This document shows, in pieces, positions 1 through 13,036 of a stretch of DNA of 64,000 nucleotides. The position numbers and the translations under genes are program-made. Under the pieces are notes generated by a model. It ran no database searches and was not told the DNA's origin. It saw only the letters and a list, made by a program, of their open reading frames with translations. Source of the DNA: Trichosphaerium sp. ATCC 40318 (taxonomy: Eukaryota; Discosea; Flabellinia; Trichosidae); contig JALMLS010000354.1 in NCBI GenBank assembly GCA_038496445.1, forward strand, positions 496,001 through 560,000, read 5' to 3'. Every line of letters starts with the position of its first letter. The stretch's first letter is position 1.

Positions 1-197
1 AACAGAAACACAAGCTGAAACCGATTCTTCAAAGTCCCCACGATTGTTGACACAGGAGCGTAGGACACGAGATACACTCATTGTATTTTCTGCAAGGTGA
101 AACGTGATACTTTGTGCTGATACTGTTGCACTATTTTTTATCTTTTGATCGGACCACCTTAGACTATTTTGTTTCGTCGGTAATTTTCTGCAATCGT

Positions 198-563
198 ATG
201 AGTAACAACTATTTATTCTATGGTGGTTTGTGGGTTTTGGGTACATCATTATTACATACGTTTGGTGGTCAGCGGGACCTTATTAACCCAATGATGGGCG
301 CATTCGACATAAACGACGATGCAAAGGCCCAATTAGTAGGTAGTTGGCATATAGTAACACTAACACTGTTTGCAACGTCGTATATACTGATTAAAAACGG
401 ATTAAAACGTGAAGAGTCTTCTCGTGGCTTGATACGCTTTCTGGGGTGGATGCATGTTCTGTATGGAGGTGTTTTTATGGTATCTAGTGTAGTACACCAA
501 GTGTGGATTCCTCAGTGGATATTATTGACTCCTGTTGGTGTTTTAGCCTTATTAGGTGCCTGA
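198..563 (+). CDS. Small four-helix membrane protein, unknown function
   Basis: A single-exon ORF of 121 codons starts at the first ATG of this frame (198); the frame opens further upstream but without an ATG. Most of the chain is hydrophobic and reads as four membrane-spanning segments (about residues 5-22, 48-68, 78-98, 103-120). Histidines and a tryptophan lie at helix ends: HTFGGQRDLINP after helix 1, GSWH before helix 2, and HQVW before helix 4. This layout resembles small bacterial-type DUF membrane proteins of about 120 residues, but I do not recognise the family. No signal peptide or cytosolic domain is visible. An AATAAA-like sequence follows the stop within about 10 bases. The function is unknown and the location is presumably a cellular membrane. 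Confidence 0.6.
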   Translation: MSNNYLFYGGLWVLGTSLLHTFGGQRDLINPMMGAFDINDDAKAQLVGSWHIVTLTLFATSYILIKNGLKREESSRGLIRFLGWMHVLYGGVFMVSSVVHQVWIPQWILLTPVGVLALLGA

Positions 564-1016
564 ACTCAATAAAAGATCGTAAGTTACACAGTATTGCAAA
601 CAGCACGGTAATCAAAGTGTGGACATTTATGTAAGTGAAAGCGTTGGAAAACAATAAGGCTTGTAGTATTGATGAAGCATTTCAATAAAGTCACGTGTCA
701 TAGCTATTTTTGACAATGAAAAATTTAATTGTTTAAGCTCACTACGCAACTTCCCGCGAAAGCTTGAGAACCTACTTTACGCTGGCAATCTCGGCGGTAT
801 TGAAGCAACTCCGAACTTTCACCATAAGAAATACGACAAGCATGTCCGAAACCATCGTGGGCTGTTCTTTTAAATCTTTGGCGGTTCCAAAAAATTAGAA
901 GAAAAACTTTGTCAAAGAACTTCAAAAGCTAGCCTGTAGCTGACACCCAGCCTTGCTCATTTTTTCATACAATCAGGATTTATCACGTGTCTAACCTGTT
1001 CTGCGATAAAAGAAGA
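564..1016. other. Intergenic stretch, no convincing gene
   Basis: AT-rich spacer between the membrane-protein gene and the first BTB gene. It has two CACGTG palindromes (about 692 and 984). A minus-strand open frame at 725-925 lacks an ATG start and neighbouring exons, so I do not call it. Confidence 0.5.
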
Positions 1017-3744
1017 TGGAAAAAAGTGATCTAACCGAGAATACACCAAAACACTCTGGTTCGCTTGTAAATTATTGTAATTTGTTATTTACTACAAGTA
1101 GTTGTGTCTGCAGGAGAAGTTGTTTCGCCTTTTATTAGAATGATGTCAAACGATTTTGTACAGAGAACAATGATTAGCTGTTGTTCCTTTACGGAAATAG
1201 CTAAACTTACACTGTGCTCACATGTGTTGAGACGCCTCTGTCTTCGCTGTAACTGCAATTGTTATAAAGAATCCAGAAGAAGCCAGATTGATAAAAAAAA
1301 ATCAAATGGTAGCCGCTCTAAATGACTATGAGCCGGTTGAGGGAATACCTCAGTACTGTGACTCGTGGAGACTTGGAATACGTACTATCATGAGGAAAGC
1401 AGGTATAACATATCCAGGGCGATTGTTATATAGAACTGCGTACAAAGTTTGCTGTCATATTATCGGAAGGTGTGTTTTTTTGAATTTGCACTGATTGATT
1501 TTGTCTATTTCAGACAACGTTCAATTTTGATCACGTGTTTCAAGAGGTTTTTTAATGCTATAATTCGCTCATAATGTTTGTTACAAGATTGTTGTTTGAG
1601 GCAAATTATAGTCTGAATACTATTGAGGAAGTTAATATTATGAACTATTTTGGTATTGTACAAGCTGTTGAAAAAGTGAAAGAAGAAAGCATGTTTAAGT
1701 GCTTAAGGTTAGTTTCATGTTATCTAACATTAAACTGACAACGTGGTAGTTCATATACTGATGTTCCAGATACCTATGATGATAAACAAGCTTTGGAAAA
1801 GAGTAACAAATATCTTACTGCTCACGGCATTGAAAACATCCAAGATATTGTTTTATCGAGAAAACAAAGAGAAGACGAAGTTGAGGAAGCACAAGTATGT
1901 CAATTGGTGTTTTGTGTTACTCTCACACTTGATAGGAATCAAAATCACCCTTCTTTCAACCTATGGCTTTATTTCATCATATAAGCGCTTTGGGGTACCA
2001 CGTAACATTGAAGGCACTTGTGACTCTTGATATATGTATCCACGATTGTTTGCTATCAATGTTTTTAATTGCACACAATATCTCGTCTGTGAATAATTCA
2101 TGCATTGTCACCAATGATAGCTTTAAATTAGTATGGCATTTAATTTATAAGAACAGTGAGGAACCATGTGACAATCAATATATTCAAAACTTACCTTGTT
2201 TAACACAACCAGTAATTGAGTACGTATTGCCTTTTTAGAGCGTCAATTAACTATCTTATTAAGAGTGGACTTGAACAGTATAGAGACTAAAGTGTTACCG
2301 TGCATTGCTAGGGTTGGTAATTTATCGCTTTGTGATGTAACTTTTGTTGTGATTGATAAAGAGACACCATTGTTCCAAGTTAAATGTTCCAAATATACGC
2401 TATGTGCTAATAGCATGTACACAAAAGATGACCACTTATTTAATTGCATGCAACTTATAAAGGCTTATTAGGTATTTTAAAAATCAGTTGATAGGTGGTT
2501 TCAAAAAAGAAGATGTGATCCAATACGTTCTTGTTGATGATGAGACACCAGAATCTGCATTTCATTTCTTGAATATCATGACAAGTGTTGGATTTGATAA
2601 AGAAATTGAAATACTTAAAAAAGCAAAACTACCTTTTGAGACTCTTAAAGGTGTTATAGTAAAGCTTGGAGAGGTACTTCTATTTTTGTAACCCATTCAA
2701 CAATGTGTGCCTGTTCAGAAAGTCAACCTATGTTATTGTTACTTTTGAGTGTACAGTACATGTAGCTAAACGATACATTGATAGGTTCTTGCTGAGGATG
2801 CACAATATGATTTTTTTTGGTCTGTAATGTTGGACTCTGAATCAAGTATTTTGGCTCTTCTGAATCTTACAGGAAGCTTATTAAAGCAAGCTACTCGTTA
2901 TCACTGTAAAATGTTATTTTCACACATATCTAAAAAGTATAAAAGAGGATATATGTTTATGGACGCTATTATTGATGGGAACAAAATAGCTATTCCAAAG
3001 CGTTTGCTACAATTGTTTATTGAGTCTTATTCAACTGATAAGTTACCCTACTTTGTATCACCAGCACATTTGTGGATACTTGCTAGTACGATAAATTCTT
3101 GATTAGTATTTGTTGTTTACAAGGCATTTACCAAATGAATTAGGAATGGGACAACACCATGATATTGCTGAAAAGTTAGAACCATATTTGCCACCTACTT
3201 TTGCATCACATCTTTACTTGTGTAAGGACAACCCTGAGCAACTTTGGTGGCATAAATACTTGGGTAGTATCGTGACTAAAGAACAGCTTAACAAAAGCGC
3301 AATAAGAATCAAGAAGGCGTGTACTAGTAAGCAACTCAAAAGGTACCAAACCATCTTGGTTTTCGAATTGTTAATTTAGTTGATAAGAGAAGTAAAGTTG
3401 ACTGGATACACTATTACGTTTGAGAATGAATCTGATTGTTTTCTACTTGTTGCAGGAGGTCTAATGTGGTACTGTTCATATTGTTTGGTTAATTTTAAAC
3501 CTTTGATAGGGAGATATCAAAAAAAGACAAGAACATTATTGTGGATCTAGAGAACGGAATTGCTGATAATCTCTTGTACATGAAATACACTGTAAAGGCA
3601 ATGTCTATGGTCAAAAAATTATGTATTGAAGAGGTGGATGGTAAATGTGTTGTACAATTTATTGTACCTATTGATGATGACGATGATACAGAGTTTAAGA
3701 TACAAATAACTGGAAAATCAGTGGCTGATATAAAGTGCTTGTAA
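1017..3744 (+). CDS. BTB/POZ-domain protein, tandem copy A (multi-exon)
   Basis: Several short exons are separated by 40-110 nt introns. The BTB domain is recognisable: an exon at about 2265-2440 carries the core (LCDVTFVVIDKE, then FQVKCSKYTLCANS). The exon at about 2493-2675 carries the usual GGFKKEDV and the DDETPESAFHFLNIM acidic-helix motif. BTB proteins commonly form dimers and present substrates to cullin-3 ligases; that role here is inferred. The region after the domain (exons at 2785-3085, 3123-3340 and 3515-3744) matches copy B closely and no other family I know. The start is taken at 1017 because a short first exon aligns with that of copy B. Near 1250 the frame shifts by one base between two well-formed coding stretches with no clear intron, so this copy may be damaged or mis-sequenced. 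Exact splice sites are uncertain. Confidence 0.55.
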
Positions 3745-4626
3745 CAACTTTTCCAGAAGCTGTAGTACTAGCAGACAACATCGCAAGTAAACTAACATGG
3801 CTGACTTTGTTTTATGCATTAGTACTCTTTGTTGTTGCTAGCAATAGTAAGTCACTCCAATTGTTTTTGAGCCTGTCACGTGGTTAAGTAAGTTACATGA
3901 ACGAATGGTGGCTACCCATTCCCAGCTTATCACTTCGTAGCTATGGTATAAAAATGGATATCCACAATGTGGTGATTGACATACCCTTGACAACAATTAC
4001 TGTTGAACGTCCAACAACAAGTCAAGTCTATATAAATAGACTAAGTGGGTGATAGTACGTTAACATTACAGAATTTGGTTCGACTAAATTACATAAAAGC
4101 GTGTGAATGTTTGCTTCATGCGGTGCGACGTTTAGTAGGGGTACCCATCGCGGTGATTGAGCGCATAATCAGCCCTATGCTTTGTTTTTAAAGATTTTTT
4201 TTTTTCACCTCTTTCGGACACAGTCACAAATTATAAGATTGTGACAAACACGGGACTATTTTACAATATTTAACGAGGTCGCCTGCAGGTGGAGAGTAGA
4301 TTTAAACAGGATACAAGATAATTTGTATTTGTTGAGCTTATTCATCCGACAGTGATGATGATTTGCTTATAAAGCTCTAGCGTCGCTTCCGAGACAGTTT
4401 TAACACTTGTTTGACAAACATTGCAACGCCTGCCAGTACTTCTCTTTACGGCACTGACCGAATCACAACCCTGTCTATATTATTAGGCCCAAGGGCATAC
4501 ATATTGAACATAGGAAAGCGATAGTAACGCACGTGACGCTAACAAACTTTTGTTTGAAACGGTGTTGAATTGTGTTTGACCTTACAAACAAACCACTATA
4601 AGACAGGTGACATTACTTTAAAGAAA
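3745..4626. other. Spacer between tandem BTB copies
   Basis: About 880 bases with no ORF that looks like protein. A run of T (about 4190-4205) and CACGTG sites near 3886 and 4531 are the only notable marks. It presumably holds the 3' end of copy A and the promoter of copy B. Confidence 0.45.
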
Positions 4627-6639
4627 ATGGAAGTAGAGCCAACCAGGAATATACTTCGGCGAGCGGGTTCGTATTCATTATTTTAATTTAAATTGTAATT
4701 TAAAGTGAATACTAGCTGTCGCTCGAAATGATTATGGGTTTTATGAGGTCATTCAGCAGTACTGTGGCTCATGGATACTTGGGATACCCATCACAGAGTG
4801 AGTGTTTGTTTTATTGCTACATTTTCATTGACAAAGAAAGCATCAAATCACATGTGTCTGAAGAGTTTTTCACTGATGGGCGATTTGGGTTTTGCGCTGA
4901 GAATATTCGGGCTTTAAACTCAATTTCTCATCAAATTTTTTCACGCAGTTTTATTTAGACGCTGTTGTATTTTTCGTAAAGCTTTTTGTTTCAAAGAATG
5001 ATATCTCGATTCTTATTTTTTTTTACTAGGTCTTTGTTTCACTCAATGTTGTCAACTGCAATACATTATATCGCATCAATGAAGAAAAGGTTATTTATTA
5101 GCTTTAAATATGTATGGCGTTTAATTAATAAGAACAACAAGGAGTTGTGTGACGTTCAACCAGTAATTGAGTACATACATCACCTTGTTTGCTTGAAAGT
5201 TAATTGTTTATTAAGAGTGGACTTGAACAGTATAGAGACTAGATTATTACCTTGCATTGATAGAGCTGGTAACTTATCTCTCTGTGATATAAGGGTAGTG
5301 GTGATCGATAAAGAGACACCATTGTTCCAAGTTAAATGTTCCAAATATACACTATGTGCTAATAGCGTGTACATGAAAGATATCTTTTTAATTGACTGAA
5401 GTTTGCTAGGTATTATAACTGCCTGTTAACAGGTGGTTTCAAAAAAGAAGTTGTGATCCAACATGTTCTTGTTGATGATGAGACACCAGAGTCTGCATTT
5501 CATTTCTTGAATATCATGACAAGTGTCGGATTTGATAAAGAAATTGAAATACTTAAAAAAGCAAAACTACCTTTTGAGACTCTTAAAGGTGTTGTAGTAA
5601 GACTTGGAATGGTACATTCTTTTTTTCGGTAAATATCACCTTATGTTGTTCATGTGTACCTAAAATATATCTTGTAGGTAGTCACTGAGGATGTACAATA
5701 CAATTTTTTTTGGTCCATGATGGACTCTGAAGCAAGTATTTTGGATCTTCTGGATGTTGCAGGAAGGTTTTTAAAAAAGCAAGTTAGTCCTGATGACTGT
5801 GGAATCTTACATTCACGTGTATTCCACAAGTATACAACAGGCTTTCACTTTATGAATGGTGTTTTTGAATGTGGGAAAAGCATAGCAATTCCAAGGGGCG
5901 TACTTGCGTTATTCCTTAAGTCGTATTCATCTGAATCGCCATTCTTTGTATCAATAGCAAACCTATGGATACTTGCTAGTACGATAAATACTTGATTATT
6001 ATTGTTCTGGTTGTACAACACATTTACCAAATGAATTAGGAATGGGACAACACCATGATATTGCTGAAAAGTTAGAACCATATTTGCCACCTACCTTTGC
6101 ATCACATCTTTACTTGTGTAAGGACAACCCTGAGCAACTCTGGTGGCATAAATACTTGGGTAGTATCGTGACTAAAGAACAGCTTAATGAGAGCACTATA
6201 CGACTTCGGCAGGCATGCACTAGTAAACAAGATAGAAGGTACTTTATTTGTGTTTTGGTATATGCATTATTAATTTGCTCATAAAGAGAAGTAAAGTTGA
6301 CTGAATACACTATTACGTTTGAGAATGATAAAAATTGGAGTCCATTTGTTGCAGGAGGTCTTATGTGGTACTACTGAAATTTTAGTTGATTAATTTTAAA
6401 CCTTTGTTAGGAAGATATCCAAAAAAGACGAGAACATTATTGTAGCTCTTGAGAGTGGAATTGCTGATAATCTTTTGTACATGGAATACACTGTAAAGGC
6501 AATGCATAGGGTCAAAAAACTACGGATTGAAAGGCTGGAGGGTAACAGTGTTGTACAGTTTTTAGTACCTATTTCTGGTGATGTTACAGAGCTTGAGGTA
6601 CAAATAACTGGGGAATCAGTGGTTTGTATGTGTTTGTAG
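4627..6639 (+). CDS. BTB/POZ-domain protein, tandem copy B (multi-exon)
   Basis: This is the paralogue of the gene at 1017-3744, in the same orientation and exon order. A short first exon (4627) splices into an exon at about 4717 whose frame (NDYGFYEVIQQYCGSW) aligns with copy A. The BTB core is at about 5220-5370 (LCDIRVVVIDKE, FQVKCSKYTLCANS). The DDETPESAFHFLNIM exon at 5430-5610 is almost identical to copy A at DNA level. The later exons (5680-5975, 6015-6238, 6410-6639) are also conserved; the one carrying NELGMGQHHDIAEKLEP is nearly unchanged, while the C-terminal exon has drifted. Copy B lacks the long second coding segment of copy A (1104-1320). A role as a cullin-3 adaptor is inferred from the domain only. 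Confidence 0.55.
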
Positions 6640-6745
6640 CAACATTTTAAAGAAGCTCTTAAAGGCATTTGTAGTATCAGTAATTCAAATCTAATTTAAT
6701 AATGTTGACAAATGTAGTTTTATTTGAGTAACTAAATTAAAACAA

Positions 6746-7593
6746 TTAATGTGGCGCCCATTTACCACATATACAACAGTTTGTTTTACCACTACCAAAT
6801 GCACAACTATTACATAATTTTGCTGGTATTTTCGTACTTCCACACCACTTTCCACATTTACAACAGTTATCTGCTTTTGAGCCGAATCTACAGTCATGAC
6901 ATCTTATAGCAAATGTTGTACTTGTTGCTATCCATTTACCACATCTAGCACAATTATCCTTACCAGAACCAAAGCCACAACAGTTTCCATAGTAAGCTGC
7001 CTTTTCTTCTCTTTTTTTATTTTCATTGTAAATCTTTTGTCTGTTCCTTCTCCATGGTGGTATCTTCTCTAGTGGTCCACGACATATAGCAACAAACAAA
7101 GCCTAAAACAAGTTTCAGAAGGTTATAGTGAATATGTTATCATACACATAATGGAGGTACACCATCATCAACGTTAATAGAATGCTCAGAATAGTCAACG
7201 AGCTAAAGACATTGTCAGACGTCAAGAAATTCAGTGAACTCTTTCTTTACCTTCGATTCGTCTCCTTTTACTGTCAGCTTTCCGTTCTCATTAAGAGTCC
7301 AACATATTCCATTATTATCTTCAAGGAAAGACTTTTTATCACATGAGTACACAGCATAAGTCCATGTTTGGTCTTGACGAAGAATGTGAGTTTGTTGAAA
7401 AAAGTATAAAGTCGCAATAAAAGGTACTTGCCTACAGCATCAGCCTTTAGTCTGAATTTTGGACTACCATCATTATCAACCAATTGGACATATCCGTAGT
7501 CTCTATGATTTGTTGCTTGGTCACTACAATGAGATAGACTGAATCCTCTTGTAGTAGCATGCCATTTATACTTCTCTTTTACATCATTCATGT
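6746..7593 (-). CDS. Triple CRIPT-like zinc-ribbon region (probable 3' end of the helical-repeat gene)
   Basis: Minus-strand exons 7593-7435, about 7390-7250, about 7210-7160 and 7100-6746 read in one frame across short introns. The last exon ends in three near-identical cysteine modules built on the pattern C..C.FGS..DNC..CGKW (for example NCCGFGSGKDNCARCGKW), each able to bind one zinc as a CxxC...CxxC ribbon. The upstream exons encode a globular stretch rich in aromatic residues (YKWHATTRGF, DNNGICWTLNENG) that I do not recognise. The first exon can be entered by splicing from the helical-repeat gene: the donor at 7773 leaves phase 1 and the acceptor at 7594 keeps the frame, so one long gene is likely. 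The ATG at 7591 could alternatively start a separate gene. Binding partners are unknown. Confidence 0.5.
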
Positions 7594-7773
7594 CTACAAC
7601 CAACATCAGAACACAGATAATAACAAATCACAATAGATCTCATGTATCACTTTGGCAACACTCAAGAGAAAAGAAAAAAGAAGTTTAAAACCGAAATAAA
7701 AGCCATGACAATGAAGAAATTAATCAAAAAAACACGTGGCAAAACTGTTTTTTTCGTCTTGTAAAGAACGTAC

Positions 7774-10700
7774 TTTGTAAGATACCGGCTTTGCCTCCAT
7801 CTTCGGCTGAGTAAGACCAACGCACTGATCCGGATGATATGTTACCACCCTTGTATGGATTAGAATACTTGGCACGTTGTACATCCATTTTTTCTTCATT
7901 GATGCGTTTCCTCTCTGCAGCAGCCTTAAGTCTTTCTGCTTCTTTGCGTGCAGCTTCTTCTGCCATTTCAGATCTTACTTTCCTTGATAATTCTCTGATA
8001 GTCTTGAGCTCTTCACAATTAGGGTATAATGCCTTGAGGTTCTTCTCAGCTCTAAAGTAAACGGATAAGTATGAGACGTCTTAAACTAGTTATTGTCGTA
8101 CTCATCTGCAGTGTACATCTCACATTCTCCAGCGAATTTCTTATGTACCTTTACACTTTCTTCTTTGAATGTGCATTCAATCTAACCACGGTTAAGTGAG
8201 CGGTCTTTCTTTTATATACGTACATCAATCTTCTTGGCTTCAATATCTTCAATAAGCATCTCAGAAGGTGAGTCATCATCCATAACGCCTTTAGTCAAAC
8301 TACATTTTGTCTCGGCACCTTCTAGGTATTTCAAAGCAGCAACTAATGGTGAAAGAGCACTAAAAAAGCGAACCAAGTCAGAAATTAAGTATTCAGGAAA
8401 GATAAAAGAGTGCGTACCTTGGGTATGTAACTGGTGTTTCTAATCTCTCATACTCGTACAAAGCCATATCATACAATCGACGAGCTTGGTACATGTAAGC
8501 AGAGTACTGGATCTTTGAAGGCCATTCTTTATTGACTTTTGTCATAAGAGCCTTAGCATCCTCAATATACTCTAATGTTACTGCGACCAATTCACTACCA
8601 GGTGCAACAGCTGACAACTCATCAACGTATTCTGTTGATATGATGCGTTAGGATAACAGCACAAAGAGGAACAAAAAAAAATAATATCACGTGCTTTGTA
8701 CAGTCGTCAAATATCTTGTTCTCATTGAACCTGTCTCTTGCTGCATTCTCTCCAATGTGCGTTGTTTATCAGTTGGTATTGAACCATCCAGAGCGACAGA
8801 ACTGCCAAGGAAATTGCGAATCTACAAAACGAAGTTATATAAGTATTGCTGTTTTGCTTTGGTGGTACCTTGTCAAGATGTTTGTTACAGTTTGCTAATG
8901 CGCTGTTGATGGACTTTAATGGTTTTTGAACGTTCAGTGGTAGTTTCCAGTTTACTTCAAACAACGTCATCTCGAACTGTAGTTGCATATTAGTACTGGA
9001 GGTTCAGTAGGGCGAGTGTACCTTTTCTTTTGGAAGCGCACCAAAGACACGCATGTTAAGTTTATCGACTTCTGTGATAAACTCTCTAACAGGGCCACAG
9101 TGTAGGTACAGTTTACGAAGGTCTACAATAAGTGCATTGATGTACTTAAGTTTCCTTCCAGCAACTTCAAAGTCTCCTTTACCCAGTGCATTTGAGGCTT
9201 CTTGTAGATTTGGTTTTTCTTTCTCTAAAGTTTCTGAATAGAGTTTAGAGTCTATTGCTTTACCTAGATGGAAAATCAACCTACAGTATTGGTAACATGC
9301 TAAGTTATAACTTACAAACATTGTCATTAAACTTTGCATTTGTGGCATCAACCTTCGCCAAGAGGGAAGCTGCTTGTTCGTTTTTAGGATGACAAACTCT
9401 CAACTTATGAACAAGACGGTTCAATTGTAAGAGCAATATTAGTCCTTGATTCTCTTGAGCAGTATCATAGGCTGTTTCAACCCACGTGATCAAGGCATTA
9501 GCACGTGTTTGTACAGATGAAACATCCTATTAAATAACATAAGACGAGGGGAGAAAAGCAAGAGGCTTACGTGTTTAGCAATAGTGTCTGCCATTGATTC
9601 ACTCTTTGCAAGAGCGGCATCAACCTGTTGTAGGGTTGTTTTGGCTTGTGCTACGCTTGCATACTTCCTTAAGTCTGCAGAAGCTTTCATAATAGATTCT
9701 CTAGTTTCTAAAACCTTATCAATATTACTGTCATCTACTGCAAGATGTAACAACTTCAAAGGTGTCTAAAAAATAACAAACGTTAGAGGGGCTTTTATAA
9801 TGTTCACAAACCTGAATCTTGCGGACTAGAACGCTAATATCGTGTTGCTGTATGATAGCTCCCATTTGTTCTTGTACATCTTTCAATAATTTGCTACCTT
9901 GGGCGTAAAGTCCTGATTTGGTGAGTTGGTTAGAATGTTTTGTTTTTTGAAAGTTTTACCTGATAGTTGTGATTCAGTCTTAAGGCTTTCCATTTGTTCT
10001 AAGCATTCAGTAACTTGTTTTTTGTAAACAGAACAGCGTCGAATATCTTTCTTTTCTAAAGCAGCTTTTAGGTTGTTTGTAGTACTATTTCCAAGAGCAA
10101 CAAGTTGTTCAATCTTTCTTTCTAAGAAAGAGTTAGCATGAAACTTCTGATGACGTTTTTTCTCGAATTGTTCATAACCAGTTTTCTTATTGTACTTACT
10201 CTTTACTAATCCTCCAATCTGTTTATCTACTTCTCTTTCTACTGTATCAACTTGTTTCAAAAAATCTTGTACTTGTTGAACAGATGCAAATGACCTTTAA
10301 CCATAGAGTCAACCAAAAAAAGTGTATTCATTTCCTTTCGAAAAGACGTACGTTCTAAGCTCTGCAGACAAAGTACGTAATTGGTCCAGGCTCAGTATGC
10401 ATTTTTCTACTTCTTTTTGTTCCAAGTAAGTAGCTACCCAATGTATTGCTTGAGCTGCAGGTTGAAGCTAAACCATATGAACAAATGAACGAAATAAAAA
10501 AAAACCAAGATAATTACCGCCCCACTGCTTGCTTGTCCCCAAAATAAAAAGACTACTGTAAACATACCACCAACATTGCTCTTGCTGCAAGAAGTTTAGG
10601 TCCAAGTGCCGCAATAGAAACCTCCAATTCCTTGGTATGTGTCTTACATAGTTCAACAGCGCTTTCACTTGCTAAAAGTTGTACTATAAGTACACAAATA

Positions 10701-12554
10701 ACCCTTTTCATACAACGTACTGAATGCTGATAGCTCAGTGACTAGTACTCTGAATTGTTCTATGCTTTGCTGCGCACGCACTAAGTAACCGGTTCTCATA
10801 CTACTATCCAAAGAGCGCTTAACACTCTGAATTTTGCGAACAATCTGGCTGACTTTAAGTTCTTCCACAATTTTGGCTAAATAACATATCAGCGAAAAAG
10901 GCTTGGTGCTCTTCCCATGGTACGTACGAACTTCTACTTCGATTAACTTCTTTTTCTCTTCGTAGTTTGTACGAAATTCATCCAGGAGTGGTATTTTCAT
11001 GCCATCAAAACGGCAAGGTGAGATAAGCTGTAGACAATCACGTGTTAGTTTTGGATACATCCGTTTGAAGTTTGTGTACCTCTGAAGCTGACTCTTGACA
11101 TCTTTCCCAGTAGTTAAGTGCTTTTGGCGCATCCTTCTTGTTTAAATATGATTCAATCTGTCTCAGGAACATATTGGCTTTTGTAGAAAGCTTCTTGACC
11201 TAAAGCACAAAAGTATTAGTATAACATTGATATCAGGCAAAAAACCATCCAGGAAAAACTAGTCGTACTTCATCCTCACATTTGATAGCCTCAAGTTCTA
11301 CTTCTTTTTCTTGCATGTATTTAACAGTTGTATTCCAGTATATCTTTCCATTATTAGAACTCAGTAGCTCCTCTTTAGCCTTTGCAACAGCTTGTTGAAG
11401 CTTTTCAAAATACTGTTGTAGGCGTGTTGGGTTACCACGCTTCATATTACTCTCAAGAGACCGCTTTGCGAGTTCAATAGGAGATGTAACCTTTTTCAAA
11501 CTCTGTGCAACAACAGCTAAGTCGAACCATCAGTATAAATACGTCATGCGTTATCAGTCTTACCATGTTCCAACTCGACAAAACTTTGGCGAACCTCTGC
11601 TAAAAAGGTTCCTTCCGCCTCCAAAACATCAATGTTAGGACCGATTATGGATTCTAGAGTTTTTCTGTACTGAAGTGCACGTTTTGCATCACGTGCAATG
11701 TAGTTTTTCATGAAGCTCAACTGACTTTGTATTCGAAAGTTAGTATTCCTTTTGTTACGCAAATTATTACCTTTTCATTTTACCATAGACAACCTTAAAG
11801 AGAGCAGCTTGTTCAGCTGGTAGATTACTACCTGGTGTTTGTTGTGCTGTTTTAGACGTTGAAGTCGGTTTTGGTGAAGAAGCAGTACTTCTGGACGTTT
11901 TAGTAGCGGCAGGTTTGGGAGCAGGAGCATCACCTTTTTTGAAAAGTATGAGAAAAAGACTTTTTGCTCGTTTAGGTTTGGAGACTTTGACAAATCACGT
12001 GGGTTATTACCTGGTTTGATGCCAACTTTTGCGAGATTCTCAAGCAGTTGCTTGCCAGCGTCATCTGATTCGAGGATAGCAACGCTTTCTGGTGTAAGAA
12101 GCTTTGCAATGTTCACATTGTATTGCTCTACACGTCTTGTGTTATTCTTTTGGGCATAGCTGTTTCTGAAGCGAAGCTTGTAGAAGGTTAAAACAAAAAA
12201 CAGCTTAAAAATGAGAAGTGTTGAGAAACGCTTACTTGATTGTTAATTGACTTTATTACTTTCTCTAGTGCTTTAGCTGCTACTACTTTCTCTACTTGTG
12301 CTGGCGCATCTGCCATAAACGTTTCTAGTTCAGTCTTGTATGCTTTTCCCTAAAAACGCGTCAGACGCACTAAAAAAGTATGGGTATACTTCAGGAGTTG
12401 CTTCTAGGAGGTCTGCTATTGATGCCAGCTTGTCGTTTATTTGACCCAACGCACGGTTAACTCTATCAGCATTACCTTGCTTTGTGTAGGTCGTAACGAA
12501 ATTACGTTGCGATCTAATAGAGTTCTGCACCGTTCTTAGCTTACGGTCTGCCAT
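7774..12554 (-). CDS. Long helical-repeat (spectrin/talin-like fold) protein, many exons
   Basis: Start ATG at 12554. About fifteen exons on the minus strand give well over a thousand residues of alpha-helical, heptad-rich sequence. Similar blocks recur about every 100-150 residues, for example IRSQRNFVTTYTKQGNADR, SVKRSLDSSMRTGYLVRAQQ and LAKRSLESNMKRGNPTRLQQ. Each is a helix with a conserved R-G/N turn followed by a leucine-rich helix, suggesting tandem helical bundles as in cytoskeletal linkers. A Pro/Ala/Ser/Thr-rich linker near 11940-11800 is entered by a CAC|GTGATT donor at 11996-12001. The last exon has a charged single helix (EEAARKEAERLKAAAERKR). No catalytic motif is visible. The gene probably continues into the zinc-ribbon exons downstream. 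A scaffold or cytoskeletal role is inferred from fold alone. Confidence 0.6.
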
Positions 12555-13036
12555 ATTGTCAATTCCGTTGTAGCAATGGGTTAGTATTCCTTTTTACGGG
12601 TTTCAAACGTGGCAACGATCTTCCACTGTTGCTTTTTGCTGAAAATAGGTTCACTGTTTGGCAATTTCTCATGAACTGACAGAAAAGCAACTCACAAACT
12701 TCTTTTAACTCATGTTACCCTTTAGAGCAATTTATACTAAATATACTATTAAGGGTTCAATAAAAATTCGTGTTTTCTGAACCTATGGCAATTTTATTGT
12801 AGATTGCTTTTTTATTGATTAAAACGTATTTCTTTCGCTCAATTTAAGCGTTACGAGTGTTTTTATTACCTTTGCTTTGCAGCAAACCTTTTCGTTATTT
12901 TTACATTCTTTTCTACAGCAATAATACCCCTGGCACTACCTCTAAAGTACAATAACGGTGTTTAATCGTTTGTTTGGTGTTGTTACTGGTCTACAAAACC
13001 TGTTTTTGTTAATTGTGTTGCTTCAGTTCCTTGTTC
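12555..13036. other. Intergenic, probable promoter of the helical-repeat gene
   Basis: AT-rich spacer between two minus-strand genes. No ORF of note and no recognisable RNA gene. Confidence 0.4.

Noticed and set aside
725-925. Minus-strand open frame with several cysteines
   Set aside because: No ATG start, no splice partners, no recognised motif.
4100-4200. Possible tRNA-like stretch (GC-rich, stem-like)
   Set aside because: No A and B boxes with correct spacing and no cloverleaf could be drawn.
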